Assembly (NCBI RefSeq): GCF_964204645.1
Contig: NC_134027.1
Span: 11,210,485 to 11,274,484 of the forward strand
Source of the DNA: Tubulanus polymorphus
Taxonomy: Eukaryota > Nemertea > Palaeonemertea > Tubulaniformes > Tubulanidae
Length of the DNA stretch: 64,000 bases
Direction: 5' to 3'
The notes below the pieces were generated by a model. The model had not been told where the DNA came from. It was given only the letters and a program-made list of their open reading frames with translations, and did not search any database. The position numbers were made by a program, and so were the translations under genes. This document shows positions 1 through 21,245 of this stretch, piece after piece (positions within the stretch are counted from its first letter, which is position 1; each line of letters begins with the position of its first letter).

Positions 1-224
1 CTACGAGATTTATCATAGCTTTTGTCAGTAATTAGTTCTTGATAACATGACACATATGATTTGTATATGCTGGTCATAACGCGAAATGCTTTCACTTATA
101 TTCCTCATCAAAAATAGTTAATCTGGGCATTTTACTGATAACTTTAGTCCGATGTTTATTACCCGGTATATAATTGTATTATCTTTACTTACGCAGGAAT
201 CAATCTGCAGCTTAAATCACATTC

Positions 225-523
225 TCCCCTAGCAGGGATTAGAACTTAATGGCATCACTAGACTCGGCTACGGCACAAAACCCTGCCACACTAGACCGGG
301 TGTGCACCAATCAGATTGTTCATTGTATAATCGCTGAGACAAATTTCACGGATAAACTTTAAATGGAGAAACTTGAGTTTATAAAATAAAGCAGGATTCT
401 AATAGGCTTATAATGACATCATCTAAGCCACAAATGTAGCTGTGCACTCGGGCTAGTGTGGCAGGGTTTCGTACCGTGGCGGGTCTGCAATGCCATCAGA
501 TTCGAAACCTGCCCGGGGAAAGA
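225..523. repeat. Inverted pair of SINE-like segments
   Basis: The segment at 225-308 and the reverse complement of 447-523 are clearly related. Both carry a shared core reading gaaaccctgccacactag or a near variant, and end in a gtgcac motif. The right copy contains a B-box-like stretch (agattcgaaacc) about 35-40 bases after an A-box-like stretch (tagtgtggcaggg), which would fit a tRNA-derived SINE head. The divergence between copies suggests two separate insertions in opposite orientation rather than a recent hairpin. The SINE assignment is tentative. Confidence 0.4.
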
Positions 524-1485
524 TGTTTAGATCCATCCACACAACTAACAGATGGACATAAGTAATTTAATCACAAAAAGTGATCTTCAAAACTCACAAC
601 TTCAGTGTTTTTGATGTCTGAAGGCTGTAGAGTGATTGCTGCTTTGCTGGCTTTAAATCACTCGTTTGAATGCCTCGGCTTACTTTAAATCGATAGTTAC
701 ATTCATATCATATCGAAAAATTAGTAATAATCATACTACCTTGTTTGTTCAAGCATGCTATATAGATGTGATATTCAATCGCTCATTGTTACTGTTTTCA
801 GAGACGACTGTATCTTGATGTATTGTAGAGAGCACATGAAACGATATGTAATGCATTGGAGCACTTTATTTTCTTAAAATAAACTAATAAAAATCAGTTT
901 CTCTATCCTACAACTGATCATGGAACTGTATGTACAGTACAGTAGTCTCTTCCTAATTAAAATCAATTGGGACCAGATTTTTGTTATATTTCTTGGATAT
1001 TCAAGCAGGGATGGATCCAGAGGCCCATTTTGAATGCCTTGTCAATTTCCAAAAGGGCTTTGATGTCCAAAAAGGCAATATTATGAGTACTCCCCTGCAC
1101 TAAGGGGCCAATTTTGAAGAACTAGTCACATATCAAAAAGGCACTTTGATGTCCAAAAAGGCAATATGTGTACTACTGAAATACATCAATTTTCTTGGTT
1201 CGCATGATAGGAAAAGGCAAATTTGAAAGACTTGTACAGTCTCCCTGGATCCTCCCTTTATGTAAGTGATATGCTATCTTGATGGTTCCAATTAGATTTG
1301 AGTTCAAGTGAAATTATAATTTGGCTCGAAAGGATTTGAATTAAGAAGATACATCAGCAATTATAGAAGATACAACAGCAGTTGCATCTACGAGAAGTTA
1401 CAAAGCGCTTACCTGTGCTAGTAGGATGAAAAATGTAACTGAACTCAAGTTAACTGAACTCAAGAGACTAAATAAATGTTTTACT

Positions 1486-1704
1486 TCAGTCAATTTTTGC
1501 TCGTGTTTTGTTTAAACGATACCTCTCAATGCGTACGGTATATGGCATCCACTTATCATCCTGGATCCAGTTTCCAAAGTATTTCGTAAAAATCATAGGT
1601 TTGGAAACAAAATAATTTACCTTAGTCTTAAAGAAACTCCGATTTATGTAGCAAACTTGGTCCTCGTCTGCTTTTACCCACTTAGTGTACCAGGTTTTTA
1701 TCAT
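1486..1704 (-). other. Unassigned 72-codon open frame
   Basis: An ATG-started open frame rich in aromatic and basic residues (contains WYTKWVKADED and GNWIQDDKW). I do not recognise the family, see no convincing splice partner nearby, and cannot separate a real exon from a chance frame. It is listed because the surrounding 2.5 kb has no other coding candidate and the residue mix is less biased than in the repeat-derived frames around it. Confidence 0.15.
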
Positions 1705-2540
1705 CCTCTATTAGGCCATCACACAATATTTCTCCACTTGGAGCACTACTGGAGAAATTTGATTCAATATCGACTGAAAACTTGTGTGGACTGGTAGCTT
1801 TGAATGAGGAGACTTATTTTACTGCAATCGGTATGTCGGTAAGAACGAACCCTTTTATGCACCTACAGTGTTGCAGAGTTTTCGTGGCATCTGAGAGCGA
1901 TTCGTTTAGATATTGAGTGATAACTTAGGATTTGGACTGTTGGTGGAATGAGACTTTTTGACTGCAATCAGCAATTTCAGTAAGCACCCTTTGACGTGTG
2001 CCTCTGCTTGCTAACACATCAGACAATATCCAGTAATTACACAAGCTCATTTAAATATGGTAGTCAATATCCACCATCCATATCCAGCATTCCAGCATCT
2101 AAGTTCTTTGTAGTAGATATTTCAAGAGTTGAATCCCAGTAGGCATTTAAGAAACAATACTAGAAGCACAACTACCATATATTCATAGATCCATTCATTT
2201 ATTTGCGATGAAATCTTGTATCCAAAAAGCAATATCTAAACAAACCGAATGAGAAAATTTGATTAATTTCATGATGAATTGAAGGAACAAATTTCCTGCC
2301 CTCTGCACTTGATCATACATAAGTAGGTTGACGCAATTGAAAATAGTAATCTAAACGGGATCCAAATCCACGTTTCTGAGTAAAATTGGACCCTTAAGTT
2401 AAAATACTGAAAATGAACTGATTTTGAGTCAACTCCAACTATCAACTGTGGTACCGGACTCTAAAATCAGCGCCTCTCAAAGGCCGTTTATAATTCCCTT
2501 AAAAACACCATCGAAAATGTTCGACAGCTATAGCATTGTG

Positions 2541-5500
2541 CTACGTTGATGAATTCTTTGTCAACAGTTTAGCTTTCAACAATGAAGTTTTAATATCCTT
2601 TTCCCATTGTTTTCGATACATCGTGTACAATCTCATGGTTGCTTGCGCATCGGTGACCTGTGAAAAAAATAAAATACTTGATGCAGGTACCAATTTGTAG
2701 CCTGGACTCAACCCCTTAGGTGTTTGGCATCAATTTTAAATCATTCGGCAGAATGTCTGGTAGACTGATATTTATCTCAGTATTTCAGATTTAATGGGCA
2801 AAACCCACAGTTGATGATATAACGATTCATTTTCTGACTGTTTCGAAGTTTTGATTAAAATTTATAATCAGAGAATTCAACAGAATCATGAACAAAAAAC
2901 TACAAATGAACTACAAACTACACAATCAAATAAGCAGATAAAATCATCATGTACGATGGTAAGCTTATTCATAAAAATTGCCTTGAATCTGAAATTTCCT
3001 AGTCCATTTTTGAGGAAGCAGTCCAAATTCCATGATTTTCCATGCAGGGAATATCGAAATCTTTGATCCAGTGGCACTGTTCTTAGTTAAGATTTCAGCC
3101 GAGAGTAAAAATATTGAAAACTAACTAATCTAATCCCTGGTTTTCTCCGAGCTGTGGGAACCCTGCAACTGCGGAAAATACAGAGATTGCATCGTCACTT
3201 ACCGAACTATGTTCTCCCCCTTGAACCTCGACTCCCAACAGTTTTTGAGAGAGAGTTTTAAGCGAAGGCGTTCGTCCGCCATTGAGTTTACTGAACGGTT
3301 TGTAGGTCGACGTATCGCGTATCATTTTTCTCGGATGATCATAATAAAGCACCTACACATGAAATAATAAACGTCATAGAAAAGAAATAGAAAATGTTAT
3401 TTCAATAAGTTGAAGCATGGTGATCATTTTTCTTGGTTAACCTGTTCACTACCATAAGTGACTGAAATTTCGGCCGCCAATTTTACCTATTGTCAATCAT
3501 TGTGACTGATATTTCAGTCGGCTGTATATGACCTGTAACTGAATGCAAGTACAGCACAGCACACTACCATAGGTGTTTATTGATTCTCAGAAGACTGTAT
3601 GCTTTCATTATAGTTCATTATACATGCATCATCAAAAATAAGCTAACGCCATCTGGTACAGGGCATGCACGATTATCTAGGAGTTAAGAAAGGGTTAAAG
3701 TACCTTGAAATCGTTATGTATAGCGTGTCCGACAACTATTCTGCCTTTTAGAAGGGAATGGACATTTTTCTGGACTGTTTGAAATGAAGGCGCTGTAATT
3801 GATAATAGATGCATAAAACATGTTATTAATGTACTAGATCAAACTACACAAATCGAAAACGATTTCTTCGAATTGCCACGACAGTTTACCATCTTTAAGA
3901 TCTTGCGCGCGAACTCCACTGACCCAGGTTCGGTAATCAGTAACGTTTTCGATAGATTTGACGAACGTGTCATAAATGCATTGTCCGTATTGATTGACTA
4001 TCGACACTCGTGCTAAGTTGCTTTCGCGACCTTTTTCACCGACTCCCACCATCTCGCAATCTATAGCTACTACTTTCGTTAACCTATCCAAAAGAGAATT
4101 ATTCACCTCATTTCAAAATTAGTTAAGTTTTGCTCGTATTAAAGTTTGATTTCTTGCTATTCTTGCTAACCTATCCAAAAAATTATAGGCCACATTTCAA
4201 GTTATGTCTGCATTGGAATTTGATTTTTTCTGACTGATTAATAAATATAAATCAACAAAATCCAAAATCATGATATGTCTAATGAAAATCCACAATTTCA
4301 ATTAGAATGTTTCCCCCGCTCTAATGTTTCAAACTGACCCAAAGGAACAAACACAGAGGGTGAAGATTAAGAAATGTCATAATACAATCGACTTCGTCAG
4401 TGTCTGCTAATTCGTCATTCTGGCTTAATTGTCATTTTTCTTCGAGAATGGATAAAAGCTTCGTTATTTCCTTAATGATTCTGTGCTTAATTCATCATTT
4501 TGCTTTAATCGACACTATTTTGCCGGTTCATTAGTAAAAAAGGTTCAAAGGATATATATGATCCTTTTTGGCCTACCCTTTATGTGAATTCTCCTTCACT
4601 AAACGATCTTTTGAAGAGCTGGCTTCTGGTACTTGTTTTGGCTTTATACTGTCTAGTAATATTTCATCGACATCATCAAACCAAATGTCTGGCTCACTGA
4701 AAAATTATTCATGTTAAAGATGATATTCACAGAAAGAGGCACAATTTCATTTCGGGAACTATTTATGTCGTTTGAGCAGATCTAATGCTGCCGGGTTGAG
4801 GAGCTGCTTACGGTAGCTCTCTAGTACGCAGCACGGTCTCAACATTTTTTCGCGATTAAAATCTATTTGTAATCTTTTTGAATTCAATGACAATAAATGA
4901 AGATTGAAATCTGTGCCACATTTGAACCTTAAAGATCGATCTGAACAATTCATTAACCCTTTCAGTGCTGGCTAATTAATACCCTATAGCGCTGAATTTG
5001 AAAATTCTGAAAAATTCCACCCTAGTGTGTTGAATAACGGGAATACCACTATAGTGTGTCTACACCGCGGCGCAGTGTATCGTTAGTTACTAATATTTCA
5101 CTATGTTTGACAGGTGCTGCATCTTTCAAGAGAGATAATTAGTAATTACTGATTAAATCAATACACCGCAGTGCGGTGTACTAGCAAAATCCATCACTGA
5201 TTCGTACACCGCACTGCGGTGTAGATGCACTGAAAGGGTTAAATAGATGTTTTATTTACCTAATTTTTCTAGGCCTATGTAAAAACTAAAAATCTAGATG
5301 TAAGTTTAATTATCTTGATCAGCTAAGCCTGACAATTCAGTACTGACATCTATTCCATGAAATGACTTCCATTATCCATAAATGCTATGAACCACTTGAC
5401 CTGTACTTATTCAATCATACTTAGGAATTATACCTTGATTCGACTGTTTTAGTATCAAATTTCGACTTCGAGACTTCCTTCTTGGATTTTGCTTTCTTCT

Positions 5501-6182
5501 TTTTGTCGCCAGTGCCCAAAGTCTGAAAAGGATTCATTTCAAATAGAAAGAATGGAAGAAATTGGCAACGATTTTGTTGTGAACCCGCAATTAACGCATC
5601 TAGGATGGAATCACCACATTAGACATTCACTTAAGATAGCAATAATCACTTTTCGAAATTTCGGCAATTAAAGCTTTGAAGATATAATCAAGTAGGAAAA
5701 ATTACGATTGATTATTCAGAAGGCCTATTTAGTGAGTTATTATCATTATCATTATTATCTGAAAGGGTTGGTTCAGGCGGCGGATTCAAAGCCGCACAAA
5801 CGGCTTACCATAGGCAAACAAACGGCTTACATACCTTGAGAAGTTTTTTCCAATTTGCCGACACTTCTTGGATGGATTTCGGAAGAGGATTACCCGAATT
5901 CGTCTTCTTTTTGGTGTTTTCAGCAGCTTTCAAATCGTCATCAACGGTCCTTTTTTCAACGGTCGTAGGAATGTCATTTTTCGGTATCACTTTTTTAACT
6001 TTCAATTTCTTGCGTATTTTAATTTTTTTGCCTACGAAAGTATTCGCTTTCAGAGATTTTTTGCTACTCCTGGCATCATTATTATCAGGACTTTTACTGC
6101 TTATCTCACTCCCTGAAAGTTTGAGTTTTTTGCTCACCGCTACCGGTAATTCAGTGTTTGGATGTTTACGTTTCTGTCCCAT
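2541..6182 (-). CDS. REXO4: RNA exonuclease 4 (REXO4), DEDDh 3'-5' exonuclease
   Basis: Family role: a nucleolar 3'-5' RNA exonuclease related to yeast Rex4, involved in pre-rRNA processing. Exons in transcript order: 5835-6182, 5434-5522, 4577-4696, 3890-4083, 3704-3792, 3203-3352, 2541-2657. They total 1107 bases (368 aa) with matching phases at every junction. Residues 1-145 are a lysine-rich nuclear or nucleolar tail. A conserved WFDDVD motif (exon 3) leads into the exonuclease fold from about residue 186. Catalytic residues are visible: D and E in [11 protein letters not shown] in [11 protein letters not shown], and the H-x4-D of the DEDDh class in EHSSVTDAQA, formed across the last junction. 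RPSL-like and DYRT motifs also match the family. The start is the only in-frame ATG before the basic tail (MGQKRKHPN). Human REXO4 is about 420 aa, so this one is slightly short at the N-terminus but complete in the catalytic domain. The gene is convergent with nothing visible on its left. Confidence 0.93.
4957..5238. mobile_element. piggyBac-like MITE, copy 1 (TTAA target site)
   Basis: This 282-bp element lies in REXO4 intron 2. Its terminal inverted repeats read CCCTTTCAGTGC and GCACTGAAAGGG, and it is flanked on both sides by TTAA (4953-4956 and 5239-5242), the target duplication expected of the piggyBac superfamily. The interior carries two almost identical palindromes (acaccgcactgcggtgta type) near 5162-5223. 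There is no coding capacity. Two more copies occur at 37015-37267 and 59989-60272. Confidence 0.75.
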
Positions 6183-6289
6183 TTTATTGATTATATCTGT
6201 AAGAAAGACACGTCATACCAGTAGAATTGAAATTAGGCTATATGCATAACAAAACCTCAGTACGGAGCACAAGTCAATAAACCAGGCTG

Positions 6290-6535
6290 GACTTTTATTC
6301 AGTTTAGTTTAGAAGATTTTTACATCCCAACTGCAATTAGTTACAGTGTAACCCAAGGGTCTTAATAGATGGCCAGGGCCTTTTTATAGGTTGTTATGGC
6401 TCACAACCTGACTAAGTTAGCAGAGCTTAGTCCATGTATGTGTCTCGACAGCCAACACCAGAGGTGGTTTCGAACTAGGGACCTCTCGGTTCTCAGTCCT
6501 CCACTCAACCAACTGAGCTAACTGCACAGGACTGC
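6290..6535 (-). mobile_element. tRNA-derived SINE
   Basis: Read on the minus strand, 6509-6520 gives a good pol III A box (TAGCTCAGTTGG) and about 6466-6475 a good B box (AGTTCGAAACC), separated by about 40 bases as in a tRNA gene. The flanks do not pair into an acceptor stem and the sequence runs on into an unrelated tail, so this is a SINE head rather than a functional tRNA. The tail boundary near 6290 is approximate. Confidence 0.6.
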
Positions 6536-7280
6536 ATAGACCAGATATTTTTCATTTTCATGAACTACAATCTTTTATATCAATAAACCATGGTTAGAGA
6601 CCTAATCATTGGTGGTGAGCTTCATTAATCCACAGGGGCTCGACTTAGGGTCTAACTGCAGTTTGGCTAGTGTATTAAAGAATGGTCGGTTTAAAAGTGC
6701 AGATCTGCACCGCTCGTGATTGATACAAATTACTGAATTACAAATCACTGTTCTAGCTTCAGAATGTCTCACTGAATCCAATGCAGTGATATATTTCATG
6801 ATATTTTCACTAGAAAGTAGATTTTTGGCCCGGTTTTTATCTAAGAACTGTGACGATCTTTCAATAGGACGCCATATTGGATTGGGAAATCTTAGGTGAA
6901 GATTTGCAGAAACGATGTGAGGGTAATCAGTGCACAAAACTAATCACATTTTTGGCAACAGCCACTGGGATTATTAATGCTCCCTAGCCACATTGTCTGA
7001 TGTTTGTTGAACTTCAGAAGAAATCTTATTTTTCTTCCTCAAATTGAGTGTTTCAGGAAACATTGTTTCAACAAATATTCTAAACAAATCTTCACTTTAG
7101 ATACACCCATCCAATATGGCGTCAGGTTAAAAAATTGTGATCTTGAGACAAAATCCAGGCTAAAAAACTACTTTCTAGTGAAAATTTCATAAGATAAACC
7201 ACTGTACTGAATTGCTGATGACATCTTGATTCTAAAACAGTGATATCTAAAATGTAATTGATTGAACCATTTACGAGAGG

Positions 7281-7719
7281 CGGTCATCCTTATTACCGAG
7301 ATGATGTATTTTACCGAGATGAACCGAGATCAACCGAGATGAAATTAAATATAACACATTTATTTATTCCATATCGATTTTAACCATTGAAATCATATTA
7401 TATCAGTAATAAATGCCTGCTGGGTTCATATTTTACAAATTTTGTCGGATATTTTTGGAAAAATAACTTTTAACTTTACCGAGATGAGATCGTCGATCAA
7501 TCAAAGCAATGAAATTTTATTGCTAACCGAGTTTACGTTTTAACCGAGTCAAAATTTTTTTAAATAAAAAAATATGTAAAATATGACTCTAGGAGGTATT
7601 TATTACTGATATAACGTGATTTCAAGTGTTAAAATCGATAAGGAATAAATAAATGTTATATTTAATTTCATCTCGGTTGATCTCGGTAAAATACATCATC
7701 TCGGTAATAAGGATGACCC
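7281..7719 (-). mobile_element. hAT-like foldback MITE with 8-bp target duplication, copy 1
   Basis: A 439-bp element bounded by long inverted repeats beginning GGTCATCCTTATTACCGAGA and reiterating ACCGAGAT. It is flanked by a perfect 8-bp direct repeat, acgagagg (7273-7280 and 7720-7727). An 8-bp duplication suggests the hAT superfamily. Much of the interior folds back on itself, giving a long imperfect hairpin. It has no coding capacity. A second copy lies inverted at 46541-46970. Confidence 0.8.
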
Positions 7720-8571
7720 ACGAGAGGAGCGGATCAGCCCTTTTACCGAACAGTGTTATGGTTAGGTTAGGTACATAACCATTAGGGACACTCCAAGTAG
7801 GTGATATAGGCCTATTGGATGATCTGATAAGCTACTAACTATAAGTAACCTCCAAACTTCCATCAATTTAACGGGCCCTGACCCGTCAGGTGTCCGTCTA
7901 CTGTGGACGGGGTCATGGATGTGCTATAATCGGATGGTATGTGAACTATCTGGTTGTGAAACTAAACCAACAGCATTATTCTGCATATGCTGGGATTTTA
8001 GAGGGGCTGCATTGAGTAATGCGCAGAGTAAAGTAGTCGCACATTAAATAAAATAATGAATAAATTTTTGAATTGAATTGGGCATGATGAAACCAGACTA
8101 AATTAAAGTATCCTCGAGGTGTTTCGACATTCGGGAGCTATCTAAATAAAGATATCACCAATTATTCTATCCAATCACTTACAGTGGTCCAATTGTTCCT
8201 TTCCTATTATTCTAAATTACAGCGTAATTTCACTTATTTGAAATCCACATGATTTGTTCACGGAGGCTGCCATTTTGAATGGTCGTCTTGATTACTAAAA
8301 TAAACTCGCAGAAATATCTACGAGCGGGCGGGCCGGGCCGTCCGGCCTTTATCGTTTTGGAAATTATGACAAATTTTAATCATATTCAAAAAACTAAATG
8401 AAATGTGATATATGAATGTTTAGAATATCCAAATGATGTTTAATTTGTCTAAAATTTTTAATAATACCGTGTGCCTAGATTGTCTTATCGCTTTGCTACT
8501 TCTATTGATCCGGTGTTTCTTTTTGTTATTTCGAAATATTTTTGAGTCCTTCTGAGAAAGTCTCAAAACAA

Positions 8572-8968
8572 TGGCTTCTTTAGTTTGTGGAAAATCTGTG
8601 ATCATTCCATTGGTTAACGACAGCAGAATGAAATAGATCCGGAACCATCTCGCCTGCAAGCTGCGAATCAATCAATGCAAACAACCAACATTAGAGGAAT
8701 CATAGACCCTCCCTAAAGGATGGCAGCTTCGTAAATCCTCCTTTCATATTGCCAGTCTCCATATTGTGGCAAATAGTGATTGGAACCAAGATCCAGTTCC
8801 ACAGTTCGACTCTAGAATTATAACGTTGAAAATGAACTGATTTTAACTAACTCGAACTCACAACTGTGGAACCGGACCCAGACTTTTAACTGATCTAGGC
8901 ATTTTCATATTAAGTTGATAGACTCTTTAATCCCAATGACAATTTATAATTGCCTACACACTCAATTC
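8572..8968 (-). pseudogene. Decayed duplicate of a copine vWA exon with adjoining intron
   Basis: This stretch aligns with about 12541-12850, which contains the genuine copine exon 12537-12639 and the intron sequence upstream of it. The duplicate still encodes a recognisable FILLSLTNGMITDFPQTKEA (genuine copy [20 protein letters not shown]). The upstream RDGSG part is displaced by a small indel, giving a frameshift, and the splice sites are degraded. The intronic part of the duplicate carries an extra hairpin element (about 8784-8877) absent from the parent. It arose by DNA duplication rather than retrocopying, since intron sequence was copied too. Confidence 0.75.
8784..8877. mobile_element. 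Short hairpin MITE (GGTTCCACAG family) inserted in the copine duplicate
   Basis: A roughly 94-bp hairpin with ends reading atccagttccacag and ctgtggaaccggac. The parental segment at about 12750-12765 reads straight through the corresponding point (gattgga to ccccgactt), so this is a filled site with a matching empty site in the same window. Related hairpins with a gaaaatgaactgattttaa-type core occur near 2388-2461, 60005-60095 and 61665-61735. Confidence 0.6.
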
Positions 8969-9190
8969 CCAAATGTTATTGGTTGTCTTCAGTGCGACAC
9001 ACTGTACCCCGAGATTGTTCAGGCACAATTGTTTTGGCGCAATTGACAAAACCTCTACTTACAATGCATGTTATATAAGCTCACTGACGTGCGGCGACTT
9101 ATTGACAGTCGGTTAATTAGGCCTACAGCATTTGTGTAATTAGAAATGAGCTAATGTTGAATAATAGAAAGATCCGATATTGACGCCACA
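8968..9190. repeat. Dispersed repeat shared with 21022-21245
   Basis: About 220 bases match 21022-21245 in the same orientation, sharing landmarks such as attggttgtcttcagtgc, gagattgttcag and aggtccgatgttgac-like endings. There is no coding capacity. The family is unidentified; the ends were not resolved. Confidence 0.6.
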
Positions 9191-9679
9191 CCACCTACTA
9201 AAATTGTCTCTACCTTTTTTCAAAAATGCCCCTTTTGAATGGTTAGGTAGTCGAAATTGTATCCTGGATCTGCCCTGACCGTGAAAAAGGGAATCAAACA
9301 TGCAAGCACCGGAGTCCTCTACCACAGCGCTCAAACCACCTGAACCAATAAGCCAAATTGCCATAAGTTTTCTGCAGTTGAAAAGGTCGCCATTTTGTTT
9401 TCGTTAATCTACCGTTTGATTGCATGCCTAATACAAACACACCTGACGATGATCTCTAGGGTGAGATCGAAATGTCGTGTATTCTATATTTTTTAGATTG
9501 AATAAATAAATTCTTGTTTTTAAATTCTTTTAACTGCCCGTTTGGAAATAATGACAATCTTAATTGAATTTAAAAAACAAATGGAATGTGATTTATGATA
9601 AGGACCACTAAATAATGTTTTGCTACTAGCGACTTGTGAAGCCGATGCAACACTGCTATTCTCTAATTAGTAGCAAAAG

Positions 9680-9865
9680 CAAACACAGTCAAATTCGTTT
9701 AATTTGGATTGGCTTAATCCGGATTTTGGTCTGATCCGGACAATATTTGCAGTCCATTTGTTCATTAATAGACCGGAAAATGACTCAATCCGGATTTCCC
9801 GTAAACCGGATGAATTTTGTCGGTCCTAAATGATGCGATTTAAGCAGATTCTAACGTAAAATCGG
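9680..9865. repeat. pogo/Tigger-like TIR repeat fragment
   Basis: Contains a start reading cagtcaaattcgtttaattt and repeated aatccgga phrases, ending in ttaagcagattctaac. The same arrangement is present at 43690-43850 and, inverted, at about 57225-57400. Ends of the type CAGTNNAACTCGCTTAAT resemble pogo/Tigger terminal repeats. Non-coding; the superfamily call is tentative. Confidence 0.45.
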
Positions 9866-11429
9866 CTAACCCACACAGTTTTTGCTATGCAACGTACAGA
9901 GGTTAACACGCCCCCTCAACAACTCTTCTTTCATAAATCATACAATTCTTCTTTTATATATATGAAATGTATGATCGAGTAGGGTCGACTTTTCCTCCGG
10001 TTTTTCAAAAATCAAGACAAATTACAAAATTAACAGTCAATCATCTAAATTATAAATGTGATATAATAATGTGGAATATTCAATATGTCCTAAAATAAAG
10101 TTCTAACAATTAGATTTGCGTATAAAATATAAAATCTATTTTTCAGGTTTACAATACAATATGGTAGATTCAATAAAATTCCGCATTCGGATGGGATACA
10201 TGTACATAAAAAAGTTTCATAGGAAGAATTTGGATATTTGGAGTTAGTACGACTAACTGGCCGAACTTATATATAAAATAAAACATCAAATGTTAAAAAT
10301 TGATTATTTAGTGTACAATTAACAAAATATTCAGTCACTTATTCATAAATGCAGAGGCCCGATTGATGAACTCCAGAATTCTCACTTTTTTTTACATCCT
10401 TACAATTGGCATTTTCAGATTTTTTATCACAACAAACTACTAGGATTTTTCTCATACAATTTTTGAGATCAAGGTACAATAACATTATATGCACTTGCTG
10501 TCATCACAATCAGGAAAAATTAAAATAAGATTTTTCAAACTATTAGCCACCTGTTCATAAATTCTACAGAGTAGGGCATAACACAGGATTAAAACATCTA
10601 AAATATTTTCACACACATTTTTTTGGAATCTTTCACTAATTTTCATGATTTCTCACAGGTTTTTCGCATCTGTTTGTAATTTCTAAAGCAGTGATCCATT
10701 TTCACAATTTTTCACATCAATCTGACCCCTGTAACAGTAAAGTGGCAAATATACCCATCGCATAGGAAGCAATCACTCATTTGTGAAATGAGGAAAATAA
10801 TGAAATCACAGATAGGAACGAGGAATACAATAGGGTTTTCTGACAGACATCAGGAAACCCTAATAACGTGAAAGAGGGAAGCATGCTTTTCCTTGGACTG
10901 ACCCAGTCAATTTTAATAGGATATATTACCACTCAACTTAGTGTAATGGTAGTTCAATTACTACATAGTTGCATTGGTTAAATTGGAAAGACAGGGAAAA
11001 TAGGATATAAATATATATCTATACAAATGTTCAGACGTATATACATATAAATCAGTTATGATATAGCAACAAATACAATAGTATTATCGATACAATTATC
11101 AATACCTTAACAAAACGAATGCACAGTATACACAAGCTTCAGGGCTTCAGATGATCTTGAAACTTTTATGCTGATAGTATGCCACTGACTGTTATATGAA
11201 AATTGCTACACATAAACCAGTATACTGGGTGTACCTGAATTGTAATATTGGCCAGGCACAAGAGAACTCTTGAAATATTGAGCAATAATACAGCAGTAAC
11301 CATATCAATTATTTAAGTATTTAAGTTGTCATGTAAGAAATACAACGGAACCATCATTCTCTTATCCTACACGACAAACATCCCTGCTACTAAAATAATG
11401 TACAGATTCAACGTTACTGCAATCTGGTA

Positions 11430-20280
<8,851 letters not shown>

Positions 20281-21021
20281 ATTCAATGATGAGTACTCTT
20301 TTTAACTTGACTAGTAAGCTCTGAAAGGGAAGGCTAAAATTGTTAGGCAACAGCGGAGGGCGTGGGACATGTGCCAATTGTTCAAAAGTTGAGACGAGGT
20401 ATTTAGTAGACCTAACATATTACAGCTGGATAATGAGGGTTGGTTCATTTTAGGTTAACACATTCACTGCCTGCGCTGAATATACCCGTTCTGCTACAAA
20501 TATATTCGTAGCTGAATTTTCAGTCAGGCATAGGCCATATTTCAGATTGTTTCAATTAATAAATTCTCGATTTTAAATTTCTTTTAATTTGTAAATAGTG
20601 GGTTTTTATCTTATCATAGGCCTAGGCCTAGAGGAATGACACAGTTACTGATTGGCTTGAAATGTGAACTAAGTTCTCAGCTTCATTCCCAATGCTCATT
20701 CTCAATGGTCAATTTCGAGCAAAGCAAAGGCTGACTATGTAACAGCTCCAGTGCCAACCTACAAACAAGTACTCTTGGAAGCTGTTGTGCCAATTATCAC
20801 GCAACATTTATTGCACAAAATTGTTTTTGGCCGAAAATATGCAGCGGTTTGCCAAGTGCATGCAACAAGTCTTAGCAACAGTTGTGTTAGAAAATCTGTT
20901 CGATTAGCAGATGTTCTATCATCTCTACATGTTATATCAACACCTCAAAAATATATACTTCACTGACAGTGACACTGAGGTGAATAATCGATTGAATTGA
21001 ATTGAAATTGTTATGATTCCA

Positions 21022-21245
21022 GACACAAATTCCCAACAAACGTCATTGGTTGTCTTCAGTGCAACATACCCTGAGATTGTTCAGACACAATTGTTTTGCG
21101 CAATTGACGAAACCTCTATTTATTATGCATGTTACGAGGTCATTACTGACGTACAGTGACTAATAGATAGTTGGTCAATTAGTGGATTTCTAAAATTAGA
21201 AATGGGCTAATGTTCAATTATAGAAAGGTCCGATGTTGACAGTAA
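21022..21245. repeat. Dispersed repeat shared with 8968-9190
   Basis: Second member of the 220-base family described at 8968-9190, same orientation, non-coding. Confidence 0.6.

Larger units (their letters stand above)
1..2540. other. Left intergenic region, repeat-rich, no confident gene
   Basis: No recognisable protein-coding exon is seen here. It contains an inverted pair of SINE-like segments (225-308 and 447-523), a locally duplicated stretch around 1011-1250 in which the phrase tttgatgtccaaaaaggcaa occurs twice about 86 bases apart, and a copy of a short hairpin element near 2388-2461. A 72-codon open frame on the minus strand at 1486-1704 matches no family I know. The sequence just left of 2541 should include the 3' UTR of the REXO4 gene; a minus-strand AATAAA (plus-strand tttatt, about 2198-2203) is a candidate poly(A) signal roughly 340 bases past the stop. 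Confidence 0.6.
6183..11429. other. Intergenic region between REXO4 and copine
   Basis: No intact gene is seen. It contains a tRNA-derived SINE (about 6290-6535), a hAT-like MITE (7281-7719), a decayed segmental copy of a copine exon with its intron (8572-8968), a dispersed repeat shared with 21022-21245 (8968-9190), and a TIR-type repeat rich in aatccgga motifs (9680-9865). The right part (about 9990-11429) is AT-rich and probably includes the copine 3' UTR, but I could not place its end. Confidence 0.55.

Noticed and set aside
4759-4953. 64-codon minus-strand frame inside REXO4 intron 2
   Set aside because: The REXO4 phases join exon 2 to 4577-4696 directly, the family alignment leaves no room for it, and it abuts a MITE.
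5836-6249. 137-codon hydrophobic plus-strand frame resembling a membrane protein
   Set aside because: Antisense of the lysine-rich first exon of REXO4; lysine codons read as phenylalanine on the other strand.
6462-6535. Functional tRNA gene on the minus strand
   Set aside because: A and B boxes are good but the ends do not form an acceptor stem; assigned as a SINE head.
9370-9520. Possible retroelement 3' end with a gagatcgaaatgtcg motif
   Set aside because: The phrase resembles linker motifs seen in some animal retroelements, but no reverse-transcriptase coding sequence is nearby and the similarity is too short to call.
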